Origin: DAHVFK01 sp035310985
GTDB taxonomy: Bacteria; Pseudomonadota; Gammaproteobacteria; Burkholderiales; SG8-39
NCBI GenBank assembly: GCA_035310985.1
Contig: DATGDH010000139.1
Location: forward strand, 62,001 to 126,000
Direction of reading: 5' to 3'
DNA: 64,000 nucleotides
Made by a program: the position numbers and the translations under genes. How positions within the stretch are numbered: position 1 is the stretch's first letter; the number at the start of each line of letters is the position of its first letter. This document shows positions 1 to 8,982 of this stretch, piece by piece. Below the pieces are notes generated by a model. That model was not told the origin of the DNA, ran no database searches, and worked only from the letters and a program-made list of their open reading frames with translations.

Positions 1-1194
1 GCCGTAAAGATTGCGCCCAGCTTCTCCGGGCCAGTCGTGTACGTTCCCGACGCATCGCGCAGCGTTCCCGTGGTGAGCAGCCTGCTCTCCCGCGAGCAGC
101 GCGACGCCTTCGTCGCGGAGCTGCGCGCCGACTACGAACGCATCCGGGTACAGCATCGCGACAAACGAGGCCCCGGACCGCTGCATCCGATCGCCGAGGC
201 GCGCAAGCTCGGCCTGACGACTGACTGGGCCGCCTACCGGCCGCCCGCGCCGCGCAAGCCGGGCGTCACAGTCCTGCGCGACTATCCCCTCGAAGAGCTG
301 GTGCCTTATATCGACTGGACGCCGTTTTTCCAGACATGGGAGCTTTCGGGGTCGTATCCGAAGATCCTGCAGGATCCAGTGGTCGGCGAGGCGGCGCGCA
401 AGCTGTTCGCCGACGCCACGCATGCGCTTGAGCGCCTGATCGAGGAAAAGTGGGTCAGCGCGCACGCGGTGATCGGACTGTTTCCGGCGGCGCAGGTGGA
501 CAGCGACGACATCGAGATCTACGCGGACGAAGAGCGCCGCACTCCGCTTGCCGTGTGGCACAACCTGCGCCAGCAGAACCACAAGCCGGCTGGTCGGCCA
601 AACCTCTGCCTCGCCGACTTGGTCGCGCCCAAGGATACTCAGGTGCCCGACTACATCGGCGCATTCGCGGTAACAGCCGGCAGCGGAATTGAACGTAAGC
701 TCGGCGAATTCGAAGCCGCGCACGACGACTACAGTGCGATCATGCTCAAGGCGCTCGCCGACCGCCTGGCCGAGGCGCTCGCCGAGCGAATGCACGAGCG
801 GGTGCGGCGCGAGTTCTGGGGCTACGCTGCGGACGAGAGGCTTACGAACGAGCAACTCATCGCCGAGCGCTATCGCGGCATACGTCCGGCGCCCGGCTAT
901 CCCGCCTGTCCCGACCACACCGAGAAGCGTGCACTGTTCGAGCTGCTCGAGGCCCAAACGAACGCTAGCATCGAACTCACAGAGTCCTTCGCGATGTTTC
1001 CTGCCGCGTCGGTGTGCGGCTTCTATCTGTCGCATCCAGAATCGAGTTATTTCGCCGTCGGCAAGATCGGCCGCGATCAGGTCGCCGATTATGCGCAGCG
1101 CAAATCGGTCAGTCTTGCCGAAGCAGAGAAGTGGCTTGCGCCGTATCTAGCCTACGAGCCCCAGCATTCGGCCACAACGAGCGCCGCGGCGTAG
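1..1194 (+). CDS. metH: Cobalamin-dependent methionine synthase, C-terminal part (5' truncated)
   Basis: Transfers a methyl group from methyltetrahydrofolate to homocysteine through cobalamin; the part seen here is the C-terminal AdoMet-binding reactivation domain, which re-methylates oxidised cobalamin. The frame is open from base 1 (Ala-Val-Lys-Ile), so the gene begins upstream; 397 residues are visible. The AdoMet-site motif RPAPGYPACPDH is at about nt 883-918, and the end (GFYLSHPESSYFAVGKIGRDQ, then WLAPYLAYEP) matches the usual MetH C-terminus. The pterin, homocysteine and most of the cobalamin domains lie outside the window. A GTG at 37 is only an internal codon. Recognition is confident. 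Confidence 0.95.
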   Translation, partial: AVKIAPSFSGPVVYVPDASRSVPVVSSLLSREQRDAFVAELRADYERIRVQHRDKRGPGPLHPIAEARKLGLTTDWAAYRPPAPRKPGVTVLRDYPLEELVPYIDWTPFFQTWELSGSYPKILQDPVVGEAARKLFADATHALERLIEEKWVSAHAVIGLFPAAQVDSDDIEIYADEERRTPLAVWHNLRQQNHKPAGRPNLCLADLVAPKDTQVPDYIGAFAVTAGSGIERKLGEFEAAHDDYSAIMLKALADRLAEALAERMHERVRREFWGYAADERLTNEQLIAERYRGIRPAPGYPACPDHTEKRALFELLEAQTNASIELTESFAMFPAASVCGFYLSHPESSYFAVGKIGRDQVADYAQRKSVSLAEAEKWLAPYLAYEPQHSATTSAAA

Positions 1195-1195
1195 C

Positions 1196-1201
1196 TATAA
1201 T
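1196..1201 (+). promoter_or_regulatory. Consensus -10 element (TATAAT) upstream of the THX gene
   Basis: A perfect TATAAT sits directly after the metH stop codon and 37 bases before the THX ATG, giving a predicted leader of about 30 bases. No convincing -35 hexamer is present at 16-18 bp. The small ribosomal-protein gene may therefore be transcribed separately from metH. This is inferred from sequence only. Confidence 0.45.
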
Positions 1202-1238
1202 CGCGCCCTCGGATCACACACAGCTGGAGCGGGACCAC

Positions 1239-1334
1239 ATGGGCAAGGGCGACAAGCGCACTCGGCGCGGCAAGATCTACAAGGGTAGCTACGGCAAGAA
1301 GCGTCCGCATCGCACCAAGAAGAAATCTTCCTAA
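1239..1334 (+). CDS. 30S ribosomal protein THX (bTHX family)
   Basis: A 31-residue, extremely basic peptide beginning MGKGDKRTRRGKIYKGSYGK and ending in a lysine/serine tail. This matches the bTHX family, which sits in a cavity at the top of the 30S head and stabilises rRNA packing. The gene is too short for usual length cut-offs and lies in the tail of a longer meaningless frame; ATG 1239 is chosen because the family starts MGKGD and a GGAGCGGG ribosome-binding site lies about 7 bases upstream. It stands between metH and a DUF423 gene. Length and composition fit the family well. Confidence 0.88.
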   Translation: MGKGDKRTRRGKIYKGSYGKKRPHRTKKKSS

Positions 1335-1351
1335 CGGCGCCGTAGGCCGAC

Positions 1352-1732
1352 GTGGTAGGCGCTGACAGGCTGTTCGTCGTGCTGGGCGCGCTGCTCGCCG
1401 CGCTAGGCGTTGCGCTGGGCGCTTATGCGGCGCATGCCCTAAGGGCCAGGCTCGCGCCCGAGGTGTTCGCAATCTTCCAAACCGCGGTCCAGTACCACAT
1501 GTGGCACGCTCTTGGTTTGGTAGGGGTCGGCCTGCTGTGCAATGTCCTTCCCGGAAGCACCTGGCTGAGAGCCTCGGGGTGGCTGCTCGCGCTGGGCATC
1601 GTGCTCTTCTCGGGAAGCCTGTACCTGCTCGCGGTTACCGGGATGCGCTGGCTCGGAGCCGTCACCCCGCTCGGTGGCAGCGCGCTGATACTCGGCTGGC
1701 TTGCCATGGCAATCGCGCTGTTACGCGCCTAG
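1352..1732 (+). CDS. DUF423 family small integral membrane protein
   Basis: A 126-residue hydrophobic protein with four predicted membrane helices (about residues 5-25, 45-65, 70-92 and 98-120). The family hallmarks are the GAYAAHALR stretch after helix 1 and FQTAVQYHMWHALGL before helix 2. Members of DUF423 (YgdD-like) have no established biochemical role. The start is GTG 1352; no better start is visible. Its 3' end overlaps that of the convergent gene at 1721-2056 by 12 bases. Confidence 0.85.
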   Translation: MVGADRLFVVLGALLAALGVALGAYAAHALRARLAPEVFAIFQTAVQYHMWHALGLVGVGLLCNVLPGSTWLRASGWLLALGIVLFSGSLYLLAVTGMRWLGAVTPLGGSALILGWLAMAIALLRA

Positions 1733-2056
1733 CAACTCGACAGTAAGTCGCTCGTCGTCCGGCAACCGGATCACGCGGCCCGCTTCCAGGTATTGCGCAA
1801 GCGGCGGTTGGTCCAGTATCCGTTGCAGCGGCGCCAGGTGCTGCGCGTCGCCGAGTTCGAGCAGCACACGCGTCGGACGCCGCTCGCGCAGCAGCCGAGT
1901 GAGCTGGACCTTCGCCTCGATGCGGCCGATGCAGCAGGGACAGGCGCGCGGCATGAGGGCTGCCCATCCGGGCCGCGCCGCAAGCGAGCGCGCGATCCAC
2001 GTGCGCCGCTCGGCCTGTCCCGCACCACTCACCACGTGCACGACGATGCGGCTCAC
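1721..2056 (-). CDS. Small CobW/COG0523-like protein lacking a P-loop, coupled to trkH
   Basis: A 111-residue protein starting at GTG 2056; the start is set by a GTGA overlap with the trkH stop (2053-2055), which implies translational coupling. The middle, RACPCCIGRIE followed by LLRERRPTRVLLELGDAQHL, resembles the CxCC metal-binding loop and following strand-turn of CobW/COG0523 metallochaperone GTPases, where the latter reads as RPDRLLIEPTGL. The N-terminus (IVVHVVSGAGQAERRTW) sits where the GxxGxGKT nucleotide loop should be but has lost the Gly-Lys-Thr, and the usual NKxD and C-terminal CobW domains are absent. I infer a reduced relative that may bind metal but not GTP. Its job beside a potassium transporter is unknown; a chance resemblance cannot be excluded. 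Confidence 0.6.
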   Translation of the reverse strand: MSRIVVHVVSGAGQAERRTWIARSLAARPGWAALMPRACPCCIGRIEAKVQLTRLLRERRPTRVLLELGDAQHLAPLQRILDQPPLAQYLEAGRVIRLPDDERLTVELLGA

Positions 2057-3510
2057 TTGCGCCAAAACGCGGGCGTGAAGAGTACCAGAACCGTGAGCAG
2101 TTCTAGCCTCCCGAGCAGCATCGCGCAGACTAGCAACCACGCCTGAAAATCGCTCAGACCCGCGTAGCTCGCACCTGGGCCGACCTGACCCAGGCCCGGC
2201 CCGGAGTTGTTAATGCATGCCACCACCGCTGAGAAGGCCGTCACCAGATCAAGCCCTGTTGCCGCGAGCAGCATCGTGATGGCGATGATCGCGCTGCCGT
2301 AAACGAGCATGAACGCGAGCACAGCGAAGATGATGTTGTTCTCAATCAACTGACCGGCGAGTTTGACAGGGATGTAGCCCCTGGGATGCACGATACGCGC
2401 GAGCTCGCGGAACGCCTGCTTGAACATTAGGATCGCGCGCAACATCTTGATGCCGCCACCCGTCGAACCCGAACAGCTCACGAAGGATGCCAGAAAGAGC
2501 ATCCACAACGGTGCGAACAGAGGCCAGACGCCGAAGTTGGCGTTCGAGTAGCCCGTCGACGTGGCCATCGACACCAGATTGAACGCGGCGTAGCGCAGCG
2601 CTGTGCCGAAGTCCGCGTACACCCCCTTGTCGTACAGGAACAGCGCGACACCAAATATGCTCACGACGATCACCGCGATGAACACGCGAACCTCCGCGTC
2701 CAGAGTGTACGGAGACGTGCTGCGCTTTCTCAACGCCTGGAAATGGGTCGCGAAATTGATGCCTGCGATGATCATGAATACGATCGTCACTGCTTCGATG
2801 GCAGGCGAGTCCCAGTGACCGAAGCTCGCATCGTAGGGCGAGAAACCTCCGGTACTCATCGTCGTGAACGCGTGCATGACGGCGTCCAGCCATGACATGC
2901 CGGCCCAGCGCAGCGCGAAGACGCAGGCGACGGTAAATAGCGCATAGACCAACCATAGCCCTTTGGCCGTCTCCGTGATGCGCGGGGTGAACTTGGTGTC
3001 CTTCATCGGTCCGGGTGTCTCCGCCCGCAGCGCCTGCCGGCCGCCCACGCCCAGCAAAGGCAGGATACCTACCACCAGCACCAGAATCCCCAAGCCGCCA
3101 AGCCATTGCAGGAGGCAGCGCCACAGATTGATCGACGGCGGCAGGTGATCTAGCCCGACGAGCGCAGTGGCCCCGGTCGTGGTGAGGCCCGCCATCGCCT
3201 CGAAATACGCGTCGGTGAACGAGAGCTGCGGCAAGTAGGAAAGCAGCGGCAGAGTGGCGAACGCAGGTAAGACCGTCCAAGCAAGCGTGACCAATAGAAA
3301 ACCGTCGCGCGCCTGCAATTCGCGTTTGCCGGCACGCGTCACCAGCCACGCGACGCCGCCAGCCAGCAGGGTCACCACGATCGCTGTGTCGTAGGCCGAC
3401 TCCGCACCGTCCGCAAGATAGAGCGACACACCGAGCGGCAATAGCATCGTCAGGGCGAAGATCACCACTATCACGCCCAGCAGGTTGACGACGCCGGCGA
3501 GCCGCTGCAT
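2053..3510 (-). CDS. trkH: Trk system potassium uptake protein TrkH
   Basis: Inner-membrane potassium-translocating subunit, 485 residues, working with the NAD-binding regulator TrkA encoded just upstream. The four pore-loop selectivity segments of the SKT family are visible in order: TTTGAT, TMSTGGF, ATSTGYSN and NNSGPG. About ten hydrophobic helices surround them. The start ATG 3510 gives MQRLAGVVNLLG, a normal TrkH N-terminus. It lies 18 bases after trkA and overlaps the small CobW-like gene by four bases, so the three are probably one transcript. Confidence 0.95.
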   Translation of the reverse strand: MQRLAGVVNLLGVIVVIFALTMLLPLGVSLYLADGAESAYDTAIVVTLLAGGVAWLVTRAGKRELQARDGFLLVTLAWTVLPAFATLPLLSYLPQLSFTDAYFEAMAGLTTTGATALVGLDHLPPSINLWRCLLQWLGGLGILVLVVGILPLLGVGGRQALRAETPGPMKDTKFTPRITETAKGLWLVYALFTVACVFALRWAGMSWLDAVMHAFTTMSTGGFSPYDASFGHWDSPAIEAVTIVFMIIAGINFATHFQALRKRSTSPYTLDAEVRVFIAVIVVSIFGVALFLYDKGVYADFGTALRYAAFNLVSMATSTGYSNANFGVWPLFAPLWMLFLASFVSCSGSTGGGIKMLRAILMFKQAFRELARIVHPRGYIPVKLAGQLIENNIIFAVLAFMLVYGSAIIAITMLLAATGLDLVTAFSAVVACINNSGPGLGQVGPGASYAGLSDFQAWLLVCAMLLGRLELLTVLVLFTPAFWRK

Positions 3511-3528
3511 GGCTGCGCGCCCTGGAAG

Positions 3529-4902
3529 TCAGAGAAAGCGCGCGCCGACCTGGAACAGGCGCTCGACTTTCGGCAGCGTCTTCTTGTCGGTCACGAACAC
3601 GATGACGTGATCCTCTGCCTCGATCTTCGTGTCGTGGTGCGCCATCACCACCTCGTTCTCACGCACCAGCGCGCCGATCGTAGTCCCGGGAGGAAGGTCG
3701 ATTTCCTCGATGCGCCGTCCGGTGACGCGGCAGGATTCTCTGTCCCCGTGCACCACTGCTTCGAGCGCCTCCGCGGCACCGCGCCGCAGGCTGTGCACCG
3801 CTACGACATCGCCGCGGCGCACGTGGGCGAGCAGTTTGCCTATCGTCGCCTGCGCCGGCGATATGGCGATGTCTATCTCGCCGCTCTGCAGCAGGTCGAC
3901 ATAGGATCGACGATTGATGAGCGCCACGACCCGACGGGCCCCCATGCGCTTGGCCAGCAGGGAGCTCATGATGTTGTTCTCGTCATTGTTCGTGACAGCG
4001 ACGAAAAGATCCATCTCGCCGATGTTCTCCTGCTCGAGCAGCTCCTCGTCCGTGGCGTCGCCATTCAGCACCAGCGCGTGGTTGACCTTCGCCGCCAGAA
4101 TCTCGCAACGACGCTTGTTGTGCTCGACCACTCGCACCGAATAATCGTCTTCCAAGGCGCGCGCGAGTCGCAGTCCGATGTTGCCGCCTCCGGCGATCAT
4201 CACGCGCTTCACGGGTCGGTCCATGCGCCGCAGCTCGCGCATGACCTCGCGAATGTTCTTCTCCGGCGCAAGGCAAAACACTTCGTCACCGGCTTCGATC
4301 ACGGTATTACCGTCCGGAACGATCGGACGGTCCTGACGGAAGATCGCCACCACCCGAGTTTCGACGTTTGGGATGTGCCGCCGGATGTCCTTGAGCTGGT
4401 TTCCGACAAGCGGACCGCCCTTGTAGGCGCGCACGCCCACTAGGCTCACCCGCCCACCGGCAAAATCCAGAACCTGCAAGGCCTCGGGGAACTCGACCAG
4501 CTTGACGATGTATTCGGTCAGCACCTGCTCGGGACAGATCGACAGGTCCACGTCGAAACCCTCAGGGCCGAGAACCTTGACGTCGTCCAGAAAATCGGTC
4601 GCCCGAATACGCGCGATGCGGCGCGGTACATTGAACATGCGGGCGGCTAGCTTGCAGGCGACGAGGTTGGTTTCGTCGGACTGCGTGACCGCGATCAGCA
4701 AGTCGGCGTCGTCTGCACCTGCTTCGGACAGCACCGAAGGATGCGATGCGCTGCCGAGAATGGTCCGCAGGTCCAGTCGGTCATGCAGTGCGCGCAGGCG
4801 CGCTGCATCGACGTCCACGACCGTGATGTCGTTCTGTTCCGATACCAGACTTTCGGCGACCGAGACGCCGACCTGGCCGGCGCCGAGAATGATGATCTTC
4901 AC
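3529..4902 (-). CDS. trkA: Trk system potassium transporter regulatory subunit TrkA
   Basis: Cytoplasmic NAD(H)-binding gating subunit of the Trk potassium channel, 457 residues, the normal length. It has two RCK modules: an N-terminal Rossmann fold starting MKIIILGAGQVGVSVAESL and a second with MIAGGGNIGLRLARALE near residue 235, each followed by a TrkA-C subdomain. It precedes trkH in the same direction and follows the NtrX-like regulator with a 43-base gap, the betaproteobacterial arrangement in which the two-component genes and trkAH sit together. Confidence 0.95.
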   Translation of the reverse strand: MKIIILGAGQVGVSVAESLVSEQNDITVVDVDAARLRALHDRLDLRTILGSASHPSVLSEAGADDADLLIAVTQSDETNLVACKLAARMFNVPRRIARIRATDFLDDVKVLGPEGFDVDLSICPEQVLTEYIVKLVEFPEALQVLDFAGGRVSLVGVRAYKGGPLVGNQLKDIRRHIPNVETRVVAIFRQDRPIVPDGNTVIEAGDEVFCLAPEKNIREVMRELRRMDRPVKRVMIAGGGNIGLRLARALEDDYSVRVVEHNKRRCEILAAKVNHALVLNGDATDEELLEQENIGEMDLFVAVTNNDENNIMSSLLAKRMGARRVVALINRRSYVDLLQSGEIDIAISPAQATIGKLLAHVRRGDVVAVHSLRRGAAEALEAVVHGDRESCRVTGRRIEEIDLPPGTTIGALVRENEVVMAHHDTKIEAEDHVIVFVTDKKTLPKVERLFQVGARFL

Positions 4903-4945
4903 GACCTGCCGCTCCGCGGCGGAAACGGCGGCATTTTAGTCTCTT

Positions 4946-6193
4946 TCAGCCTTCATCGCGCCGTCCTACGGGGAGCCCAAGCGCCTTGAGCTTGCGATAC
5001 AGGTGCGTGCGCTCGAGTCCGGAGCGCTCCGCCACGCGCGACATACTGCCCTGTTCGCGCGCCAGAAGCTGCTCGAAATACACGCGCTCGAATGCCTCGC
5101 GCGCTTCGCGATAGGGCCGGTCGAGCCCAAGTTCCGGCCTTGCGGGCGCATCGCCGCGTGCCGCGAGCACCCGCTCGACGTCCTCCAGCCCGATTTCTTC
5201 CTGAAGTGCGGTCAGCGCGAGATCCTTGATCACGCCTTCCAGCTCGACGAGGTTGTTGGTCCAAGGGTGATGGCGCAACGCATTGAGGGCGGCGACCGAC
5301 ATGCGCCGGGCGGGACACGCGCGCGCTTCCACCAGCTGCGCCAGCATCATCGCTGCAATGTCTGGCACATCTTCTGCAAACTCGCGCAATGCAGGCAGCT
5401 TGAGCGTTAGCTCGGAAAGCCTGGTCACCAATTCGGGATCGAATTCGTGCTTCTCGACCAGCGTTTTCGTGTCGGCGGGCGAGAACGAAACAATACGTGT
5501 CTTGTACTTGTCCGTGCGCGCCAAAAGAAACTCTACGTTCTTTTGCTCTGCACGGGCCAAGCGCGTCAGATCGCTTAGGAACAGTATTCCACCGGCAGCG
5601 CGCGACAGAACCTCCGAAATCGGCTCGGAGAGCAGCTCCGGCCCCAGTAGGAACGGCGCCCCGGGAGCGAGCAGAAGGCGCGCGAACAGCTCGGCCTGCA
5701 TCCCGCGCTCGCCACGTAACATGAGCGGTGCCGCCGCCATAGCCACCTGGGATAGACGCCTCTTGGCGTCGGCAAGCGCCGGCGAGCGCCCCAGCGCGGC
5801 GAGCGACAGCTCACGCGGCGCGGGTACCTCTTGGTTCCGCAATGCACGCCTGACCGTCGTCAGCAGTCTCTGCAGCGCGATCGGCTTTTCCAGGAAATCG
5901 AGCGCACCGATGCGCGTCGCTTCCACCGCGGTTTCGATGGTTCCATGGCCAGACATCATGACCACTGGCATGGTCAACTGGCCGCACGCCGACCATTCCT
6001 TGAGCAAAGTGATACCGTCCGTATCGGGCATCCAGATGTCGAGCAGCACGAGATCGGGCCGCTGTCGCTCGCGCACCTGACGCGCGGTGGCCGCACTCTC
6101 GGCGAGCAGCACCTGATGCCCCTCGTCCGCCAGGATCTCGGAAAGAAGCTCGCGGATGCCGACTTCGTCGTCTACGACCAGAATCTGAGCCAT
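4946..6193 (-). CDS. NtrX-like response regulator with degenerate AAA+ domain and Fis-type HTH
   Basis: A 415-residue DNA-binding response regulator. The receiver is intact: acidic pocket D8/D9, phospho-acceptor D52 in LLDIWMPDTDG, K103 in LEKP. The central region aligns with sigma54-activator AAA+ domains but is crippled: the Walker A position reads GERGMQAE (161-168) instead of GExGTGKE, the region that should carry the GAFTGA sigma54 loop is shortened with no such motif, and Walker B reads GGILFLSDL rather than GGTLFLDEI. The Fis-like helix-turn-helix at about 365-408 (MSRVAERSGLERTHLYRKLK) is intact. ATG 6193 is preferred because MAQILVVDDE is the canonical start. It probably regulates without ATP hydrolysis. 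The partner is the kinase immediately upstream. Confidence 0.87.
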   Translation of the reverse strand: MAQILVVDDEVGIRELLSEILADEGHQVLLAESAATARQVRERQRPDLVLLDIWMPDTDGITLLKEWSACGQLTMPVVMMSGHGTIETAVEATRIGALDFLEKPIALQRLLTTVRRALRNQEVPAPRELSLAALGRSPALADAKRRLSQVAMAAAPLMLRGERGMQAELFARLLLAPGAPFLLGPELLSEPISEVLSRAAGGILFLSDLTRLARAEQKNVEFLLARTDKYKTRIVSFSPADTKTLVEKHEFDPELVTRLSELTLKLPALREFAEDVPDIAAMMLAQLVEARACPARRMSVAALNALRHHPWTNNLVELEGVIKDLALTALQEEIGLEDVERVLAARGDAPARPELGLDRPYREAREAFERVYFEQLLAREQGSMSRVAERSGLERTHLYRKLKALGLPVGRRDEG

Positions 6194-6224
6194 GAATGAG
6201 CGCTGCGCTCGAACCCTGTTGAGA

Positions 6225-8366
6225 TCACGCCGCCTTGACCACGGCGTTGCCTTTACCAAGCACGGGGAGCATCACGCTCACGCATGCGCCCCGCTCAGGA
6301 CGGTTTTCGATGGCGATGTTGCCGTGATGTTCGTCGATGATCTTCTTCACGATGGCCAGTCCGAGCCCGGTACCTCGGGGTTTGCTGGTCACGTACGGTT
6401 CGAAGATGCGGGTCATCAGGTCCTCTGGAAAACCCGGGCCATTGTCACTCACCGACAGTCGTACCCGGTCGCCAAGCCCTTCGGTGCGCACTTCGATGGA
6501 GGGGGCTGCGCGCCAGCTCCTACCGCTCTCGAGCGCGTCTTGCGCGTTTTGTACCAGATTGTGGATGACCTGCCGGATCTGCGCGGAGTCGGCAAGCACC
6601 GCGGGCAGTTCTGGAGCCAGGCGCTTGATGATTGGAACCCGGGAGTTTTCGTAAAGCGCAAGCACCTCCGTGACTAGTGCATTGAGGTCCAGATCGGCGA
6701 GCATCGGCGCCGGAAGGCGCGCATAGTCCCGAAATGCGTCGACCATTGACTTGAGCGCCGAGACCTGATTGACGATGGTACGAGTGGCACGTCGAAGGAT
6801 GTCGGCTTCTTCCTCCGGAACCTTGCCCGCCAGCTTCACTTCCAGGCGTTCGGCGGAAAGCTGGATCGGCGTAAGCGGATTCTTAATCTCGTGCGCGAGA
6901 CGTCTCGCCACCTCAGCCCAAGCCGTCGCACGCTGTGCCTGGATCAGCTGCGTAATGTCGTCGAATACCAGCACGAAGCCGCCCCCCGTCGAACCACGCA
7001 GCCCGGCGCCGCGCGCGAGCAGCGTCGTTCCCGTGGCACGCAGCTCGAGCTCGCGCTGCCAGGTATGCTCGCCGTGCGCAATGAAGGCGTCGCGCACCGC
7101 CCGCGCAAAAGCCTCGAGCGCTCCGCTCCAGCTGCCGAGCGGTTTACCCGCGAGCGAGTCGAGTTCACCGCCCAATATCGAAGCGGCGCCATGGTTGCTG
7201 ATGGTCAGGCAGAGGTCGTGATCGAACACGAGGACCCCTGCCGACAGATTGGCGAGGATGTTCTCAAGATTGGCTTTGGCGGTCTCCAGTGCCATCCGGT
7301 TTGTCTCGACCACCCGCCGCGCCTCGTCTAGCTGCCGCGTCATTGAGTTGAACGACTCAGTCAGGACACCGAGTTCGTCACGGCTGGTGACCGGTGCGCG
7401 TCTGGAGAAATCGCCGCGCGCGACTGCCTGGGTGGCTTGTGCGAGGTTGGCGAGCGGCTCAGACAACCGGTTCGACAGAATGACCGCAAGTGCGATGGCG
7501 ACGAACAGCGCCATCAAGAGCGCCAGGGTGAGCGTAACAATGTAGATGCGCTTTAGCCCCTGGCGCGAAAGGGCCAGCTCGCGGTAGTCTCGATAGGCTG
7601 CCTCGACCGCTTCCGCGCTGCGCGCAAAGGAAGCCGGCACGGTCTGTCGCAATTGCAGATAGCGCGCCTCGTCAGTGAGCGTGAGCGCGTTGATCGGGAC
7701 CAGCACGCGCAGGGCGAGCGGCTTGCCTGCGGGGGCATCGATTGCGGTGTAACCGCGATCCGCACGCGCTTGCCGCAGCGCCTGCGCACTCGGCAGATCC
7801 GGGATGAGCCGAGTCACGTCCTCGCTCGCGCTCGCGACGAGCCGGCCGCTCGCCGTAATGATCACCGCTTCCTGCACACCGGCCTGTTCGCGTAGCCGAT
7901 TGAGCATAGCGCCTTGCTCCGCCTGCGAATGGTCGGCAAGCTCCAGCGCCATTGCTCGAACCTTGACGTTCATCTCGGACAACATCTGGTCGATCGCGCC
8001 CTGCGCCAGCGTCAGCCCGCCCTCCAATGCGGCGTCGACCTTCACGTCGAACCACGACTCGATGCTCTTGCTCAGGAACTGCACGGAAACCGTGTACACG
8101 AGCAGGCCTGGCGCCAACGCCATCATGGCGAACAGCACCAGGAAGCGAAGCGTCAGTCGTGAACCGAAGACGCGCGCACGGTACTTGCGCGCGAGCGCGA
8201 CCACCTGATATGTAACGAGGCCCGCCAGAACCGCCGCGAGCACTGCGTTAAGCGCGAGCAGCAGTGGATAGTGCTTCTCGAACAGGCTCGTGTTGGCGCT
8301 CGCAGTCGCGAGCAGAAACAGCAGCACGCCGGCGAGCGCGGCACCGATGATGAGCAAAGCTCTCAT
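6225..8366 (-). CDS. NtrY-like membrane sensor histidine kinase
   Basis: A 713-residue sensor kinase. Predicted order: membrane helices at about 3-22, 37-57 and 72-94, an extracytoplasmic sensor region to about 273, a fourth helix 274-296, HAMP 298-350, PAS 365-475, the phospho-acceptor box RRLAHEIKNPLTPIQLSAER with H492, and a HATPase domain containing NLVQNAQDAL, DNGPGFPED and GTGLGLAIVKK. This is the NtrY architecture. Start ATG 8366 forms an ATGA overlap with the DUF4390 gene stop, favouring it over a longer start at 8465 that would run deep into that gene. The cognate regulator follows 31 bases downstream. The signal sensed is unknown; NtrY homologues have been tied to nitrogen or redox state. 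Confidence 0.92.
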   Translation of the reverse strand: MRALLIIGAALAGVLLFLLATASANTSLFEKHYPLLLALNAVLAAVLAGLVTYQVVALARKYRARVFGSRLTLRFLVLFAMMALAPGLLVYTVSVQFLSKSIESWFDVKVDAALEGGLTLAQGAIDQMLSEMNVKVRAMALELADHSQAEQGAMLNRLREQAGVQEAVIITASGRLVASASEDVTRLIPDLPSAQALRQARADRGYTAIDAPAGKPLALRVLVPINALTLTDEARYLQLRQTVPASFARSAEAVEAAYRDYRELALSRQGLKRIYIVTLTLALLMALFVAIALAVILSNRLSEPLANLAQATQAVARGDFSRRAPVTSRDELGVLTESFNSMTRQLDEARRVVETNRMALETAKANLENILANLSAGVLVFDHDLCLTISNHGAASILGGELDSLAGKPLGSWSGALEAFARAVRDAFIAHGEHTWQRELELRATGTTLLARGAGLRGSTGGGFVLVFDDITQLIQAQRATAWAEVARRLAHEIKNPLTPIQLSAERLEVKLAGKVPEEEADILRRATRTIVNQVSALKSMVDAFRDYARLPAPMLADLDLNALVTEVLALYENSRVPIIKRLAPELPAVLADSAQIRQVIHNLVQNAQDALESGRSWRAAPSIEVRTEGLGDRVRLSVSDNGPGFPEDLMTRIFEPYVTSKPRGTGLGLAIVKKIIDEHHGNIAIENRPERGACVSVMLPVLGKGNAVVKAA

Positions 8367-8974
8367 CGATCGATCGCCTCCTTGGGCTCGCGGCTCTCCA
8401 CCGGCGCCGGAGCTTGCTGCGGCGGTCGGAATGGGAACACCTTCCATTCCGACTCGAACTGCCAATCACGACTCGTGAGCGCGCTTACCTGAAACGGCTT
8501 TGGAAGGAGCGAGGTATCCAGGCGCATGCGCACCGCCGCGTCGTAGGTAGCGTCCGCAAGAGAAAGAGTCCGGTCAACGACCAGCCAGTTCTGGAGCCGC
8601 CTAAGCACGCTCAGGGCTTCCTCCAGCGTTGCGAAATTTTGTTGTAGCACGCCCGTGGAAAGCCGGTAGTGCCTGGAAAGCGCATGGTACGAAAGTCTGA
8701 CCTGCATTTGCTTCGACACCGGATGCTCGTTGAACCAGTACCAGCGATGCCGCGTGAGATCGAACTCGAAAACGAAATAAAGAGGCACGCCGCTGACGAC
8801 CGCTTCGGCGAGAGCCGCAGGAAAATCGAACCGGAATTCCGCGTTAAGCACCAGGCCCTCGTCTGTCGCACGCAAGTTCGCGTCGTGGACATTGATGTCG
8901 GCGGCGCTGGCGTGAAACGCAATCGCCAAGAGAAGCACCAGAAGTACCCTGCCGACGGGGGCGATGCGTTGCAT
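8363..8974 (-). CDS. DUF4390 domain-containing exported protein
   Basis: A 203-residue protein with an N-terminal signal peptide (hydrophobic run VLLVLLLAIAFHASA, likely cut near residue 25) followed by a domain with FDLTRHRWYWFNEHP and LSYHALSRHYRLSTG, characteristic of DUF4390. It is commonly found between rsmB and an NtrY-like kinase in betaproteobacteria, as here. Its position and four-base overlap with the kinase suggest a periplasmic partner of the sensor, but no function is established. Start ATG 8974 lies 8 bases after the rsmB stop. Confidence 0.85.
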   Translation of the reverse strand: MQRIAPVGRVLLVLLLAIAFHASAADINVHDANLRATDEGLVLNAEFRFDFPAALAEAVVSGVPLYFVFEFDLTRHRWYWFNEHPVSKQMQVRLSYHALSRHYRLSTGVLQQNFATLEEALSVLRRLQNWLVVDRTLSLADATYDAAVRMRLDTSLLPKPFQVSALTSRDWQFESEWKVFPFRPPQQAPAPVESREPKEAIDR

Positions 8975-8982
8975 GACGCGCC

